Source of the DNA: an uncultured Collinsella sp.
GTDB lineage: Bacteria > Actinomycetota > Coriobacteriia > Coriobacteriales > Coriobacteriaceae
Assembly: GCA_959602875.1 (NCBI GenBank)
Contig: CAUGVQ010000104.1
Span: 1 to 6,908, forward strand
Direction: 5' to 3'
Length of the DNA: 6,908 bases
Each line of letters begins with the position of its first letter. The stretch's first letter is position 1. Made by a program: the position numbers and the translations under genes. This document shows positions 5,809 to 6,908 of this stretch, one piece after another. The notes beneath the pieces were generated by a model. That model ran no database searches. It worked only from the letters and a program-made list of their open reading frames with translations, and was not told where the DNA came from.

Positions 5809-5814
5809 TAAGAT
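5809..5814 (+). promoter_or_regulatory. Possible -10 for the zinc-ribbon membrane protein gene
   Basis: TAAGAT (4 of 6 to consensus) would place a start site near 5821, about 30 nt before the preferred ATG at 5852. No good -35 was found. Its position argues against the in-frame upstream starts at 5774 and 5813. Confidence 0.3.
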
Positions 5815-5851
5815 GCACGAGTCTAACCAAAGCAGAAAGAGCAGGTCTTAC

Positions 5852-6337
5852 ATGCAAAACTTCATGAACGGACGCAACGGTGTCGACGATTTCTCCGCCG
5901 CACTCGGCGGCATCGGCGTGGTGCTCGCACTCGTCGGCACCCTGTTCCAAGTGCGCACCGCTTCTTACATCGCGCTTGCGATCCTCGTCCTCGCCCTCGT
6001 GCGCGCCTTCTCCAAGAACACCCCCGCCCGCCGGGATGAGAACGAGGCGTTCTGCCGCCTCGCCGCGCGCATCCCCGTGATTGGCAAGTACTTCGGCAGC
6101 GGCTCGCGCGCCGGTGGTACCGGACGTAGCACAGGCAGCGCTAAGTCGTCTGCCGGCTCCTCCACAGACGACCTCAAGCGTCAGGCCCGCGTTGCCAAGA
6201 AGATGTGGAAAGAGCGCAAGGAGAAAGCGTTTCTCAAGTGCCCCAACTGCGGCACCATGCTCTCGGTCCCACGCGGCAAAGGCAAGATTATCGTCACCTG
6301 CCCCAAGTGCCACGCGCGCATGGAAACCAAGTCCTAG
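5852..6337 (+). CDS. Small membrane protein with C-terminal zinc ribbon, function unknown
   Basis: 161 residues. After a short polar start (MQNFMNGRNGVDDF) come two hydrophobic segments, about 16-34 and 37-53, likely a membrane hairpin. A basic stretch follows, then a Gly/Ser-rich linker (about 82-105), a charged helix with LKRQARVAKKMWKERKEK, and a zinc ribbon CPNC (130-133) and CPKC (150-153), spaced CX2C-X16-CX2C. The ribbon with flanking basic residues would lie on the same side as the N-terminus, presumably the cytoplasm. I recall similar hypothetical proteins in Coriobacteriia but know no function; zinc ribbons of this type bind metal and often nucleic acid or protein partners. Start choice: ATG 5852 has AGG six nt upstream; in-frame TTG 5774 and ATG 5813 (with AAGGG) would add 26 or 13 polar residues and cannot be excluded. 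Confidence 0.85.
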   Translation: MQNFMNGRNGVDDFSAALGGIGVVLALVGTLFQVRTASYIALAILVLALVRAFSKNTPARRDENEAFCRLAARIPVIGKYFGSGSRAGGTGRSTGSAKSSAGSSTDDLKRQARVAKKMWKERKEKAFLKCPNCGTMLSVPRGKGKIIVTCPKCHARMETKS

Positions 6338-6374
6338 GAAGTCGGGGCGCTCGCTCGCGCGTTATTGAAACCTG

Positions 6375-6403
6375 GGGTCGCCGCTCGCAAGGCTTAGCGA
6401 CCC
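6375..6403 (+). other. 7-bp perfect hairpin after the zinc-ribbon gene
   Basis: GGGTCGC (6375-6381) pairs with GCGACCC (6397-6403) across a 15-nt loop, 38 nt past the stop codon. It lacks a T-run. It could be a 3' stabilising structure or the first of two terminators; the role is unknown. Confidence 0.4.
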
Positions 6404-6469
6404 GAAGCCCCCGTCCCTGGCAACTCGACGGTCCGCAATCTGCACAATCTATGGATATTCGCCCCGCCC

Positions 6470-6504
6470 GAGGATGCGCCCTCGCGGCGGGGCGCCTCAT
6501 TTTT
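6470..6504 (+). terminator. Rho-independent terminator
   Basis: GCGCCC (6476-6481) pairs with GGGCGC (6490-6495) and the stem is prolonged by GAG (6470-6472) with CTC (6496-6498) across a 3-nt bulge. ATTTTT follows at 6499-6504. It probably ends the transcript of the zinc-ribbon gene, leaving a 3' untranslated region of about 160 nt, and separates it from the next gene. Confidence 0.75.
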
Positions 6505-6658
6505 GGCCCCTCTGAGCTGGCCGGTTAGAAAATGCTCAAAGACGTATCAAGGAGCTGTTCAAACGACGTTAGCGAGCGGCATCATTCTGTTTGACGGCCT
6601 GCATATCCTCGGGGGACACGCTCGCAAAAGGCGGGCGCACCGGCACCGAGGAGGTCTT

Positions 6659-6908
6659 ATGGTAGACGAGAAAACTATCGAGCGCGACGTCGACATCGTG
6701 GGCATGTACTGGCAAGAGCACAAGGAGGAGGTCCTCGACCTCGCAAACGCCATGTTCATGGGCTTCGTGGAACCCGCATTCCTTTTTGGTAAAGAGCCGA
6801 TCCTCACGCGCGAGGAGATTAGCCCGCTCTTTAGCGAATGGCTTCTCTTCGAGTTTCCCGGCGTGGAGGGACGCTCGCCGTTCTCGTGGTTCGTCACGCA
6901 CCACAAGC
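6659..6908 (+). CDS. Unrecognised protein, N-terminal 83 residues (cut by the right edge)
   Basis: Open from ATG 6659 to the window end without a stop. A near-perfect GAGGAGG lies four nt upstream of the ATG, which fixes the start. The visible part is acidic and looks helical: an opening MVDEKTIERDVDIVGMYWQEHKEEVLDL stretch is shown here only by its first and last features (Met1 to about Leu28), then a hydrophobic, aromatic-rich run (about 29-45, including FMGFVEPAFLFG), then LTREEISPLFSEWLLFEFPG and a Trp/Phe-containing WFVTHHK end. No catalytic motif or signal peptide is recognised, and I do not assign a family. The opposite-strand frames over it are shadows. Confidence 0.8.
   Translation, partial: MVDEKTIERDVDIVGMYWQEHKEEVLDLANAMFMGFVEPAFLFGKEPILTREEISPLFSEWLLFEFPGVEGRSPFSWFVTHHK

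Larger units (their letters stand above)
6338..6658. other. Gene-free spacer with hairpin and terminator
   Basis: These 321 nt contain the 7-bp hairpin at 6375-6403 and the rho-independent terminator ending near 6504. The rest (6505-6647) leads to the ribosome binding site of the last gene. A TTGACG at 6591-6596 looks like a -35 but has no matching -10 at 16-18 nt. A 20-codon frame from 6532 lacks a ribosome binding site. Confidence 0.55.

Noticed and set aside
5699..6313. Minus-strand frame over the zinc-ribbon gene
   Set aside because: The plus frame has two transmembrane segments and a zinc ribbon; the minus frame has no such features.
6532..6594. 20-codon open frame from ATG 6532
   Set aside because: No ribosome binding site and no sign of a conserved leader peptide.
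6559..6906. Two minus-strand frames at the right edge
   Set aside because: They overlap the plus-strand frame from 6659, which has a near-perfect ribosome binding site and natural composition.

Overview
The window is G+C-rich bacterial DNA. Its codon use, its gene set and the small two-TM/zinc-ribbon protein remind me of Coriobacteriia (Collinsella/Olsenella-like Actinomycetota). That placement is an inference from general resemblance; no marker gene is present to prove it.

Layout. The left two thirds is a minus-strand block. Reading in the direction of transcription it holds ilvA (threonine ammonia-lyase, 4603-3383), a 519-nt gene-free region full of inverted repeats, a Cof-type HAD phosphatase (2863-1955), a 524-nt gene-free leader region, and ilvD (dihydroxy-acid dehydratase, from 1430, cut by the left edge). 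The right third is plus-strand: a stand-alone ABC ATPase (4822-5670), a small membrane protein with a C-terminal zinc ribbon (5852-6337), a rho-independent terminator (about 6470-6504), and the first 83 codons of an unrecognised gene (6659 to the right edge). The ilvA and ABC genes are divergent from a 218-nt intergenic region.

How the genes relate. IlvA makes 2-oxobutanoate from threonine, the first committed step to isoleucine. IlvD performs the penultimate step of the isoleucine and valine branches. They lie on one strand with the HAD gene between them, but the long gaps suggest separate transcripts rather than a tight operon. The HAD enzyme and the plus-strand genes have no evident link to this pathway.

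Most notable. The ilvD leader contains an RNA structure on the minus strand (about 1711-1632) that matches Stem I of a T-box riboswitch: a GAGUA-containing specifier loop, an AGCGA bulge, a GUGUGAG-type apical loop and a closing CCCU-CGAGCA. Immediately before ilvD there are two mutually exclusive hairpins, one of which masks the ilvD Shine-Dalgarno. Together this suggests a translational T-box. It is odd in two ways: the best-aligned specifier triplet is CAU (His) rather than a standard Ile/Val/Leu codon, and no UGGN acceptor-binding sequence exists between Stem I and the start codon. A second notable region is 2997-3307, with a 13-bp perfect inverted repeat and four copies of a 17-bp GTATAC-centred motif arranged as two direct pairs facing each other.
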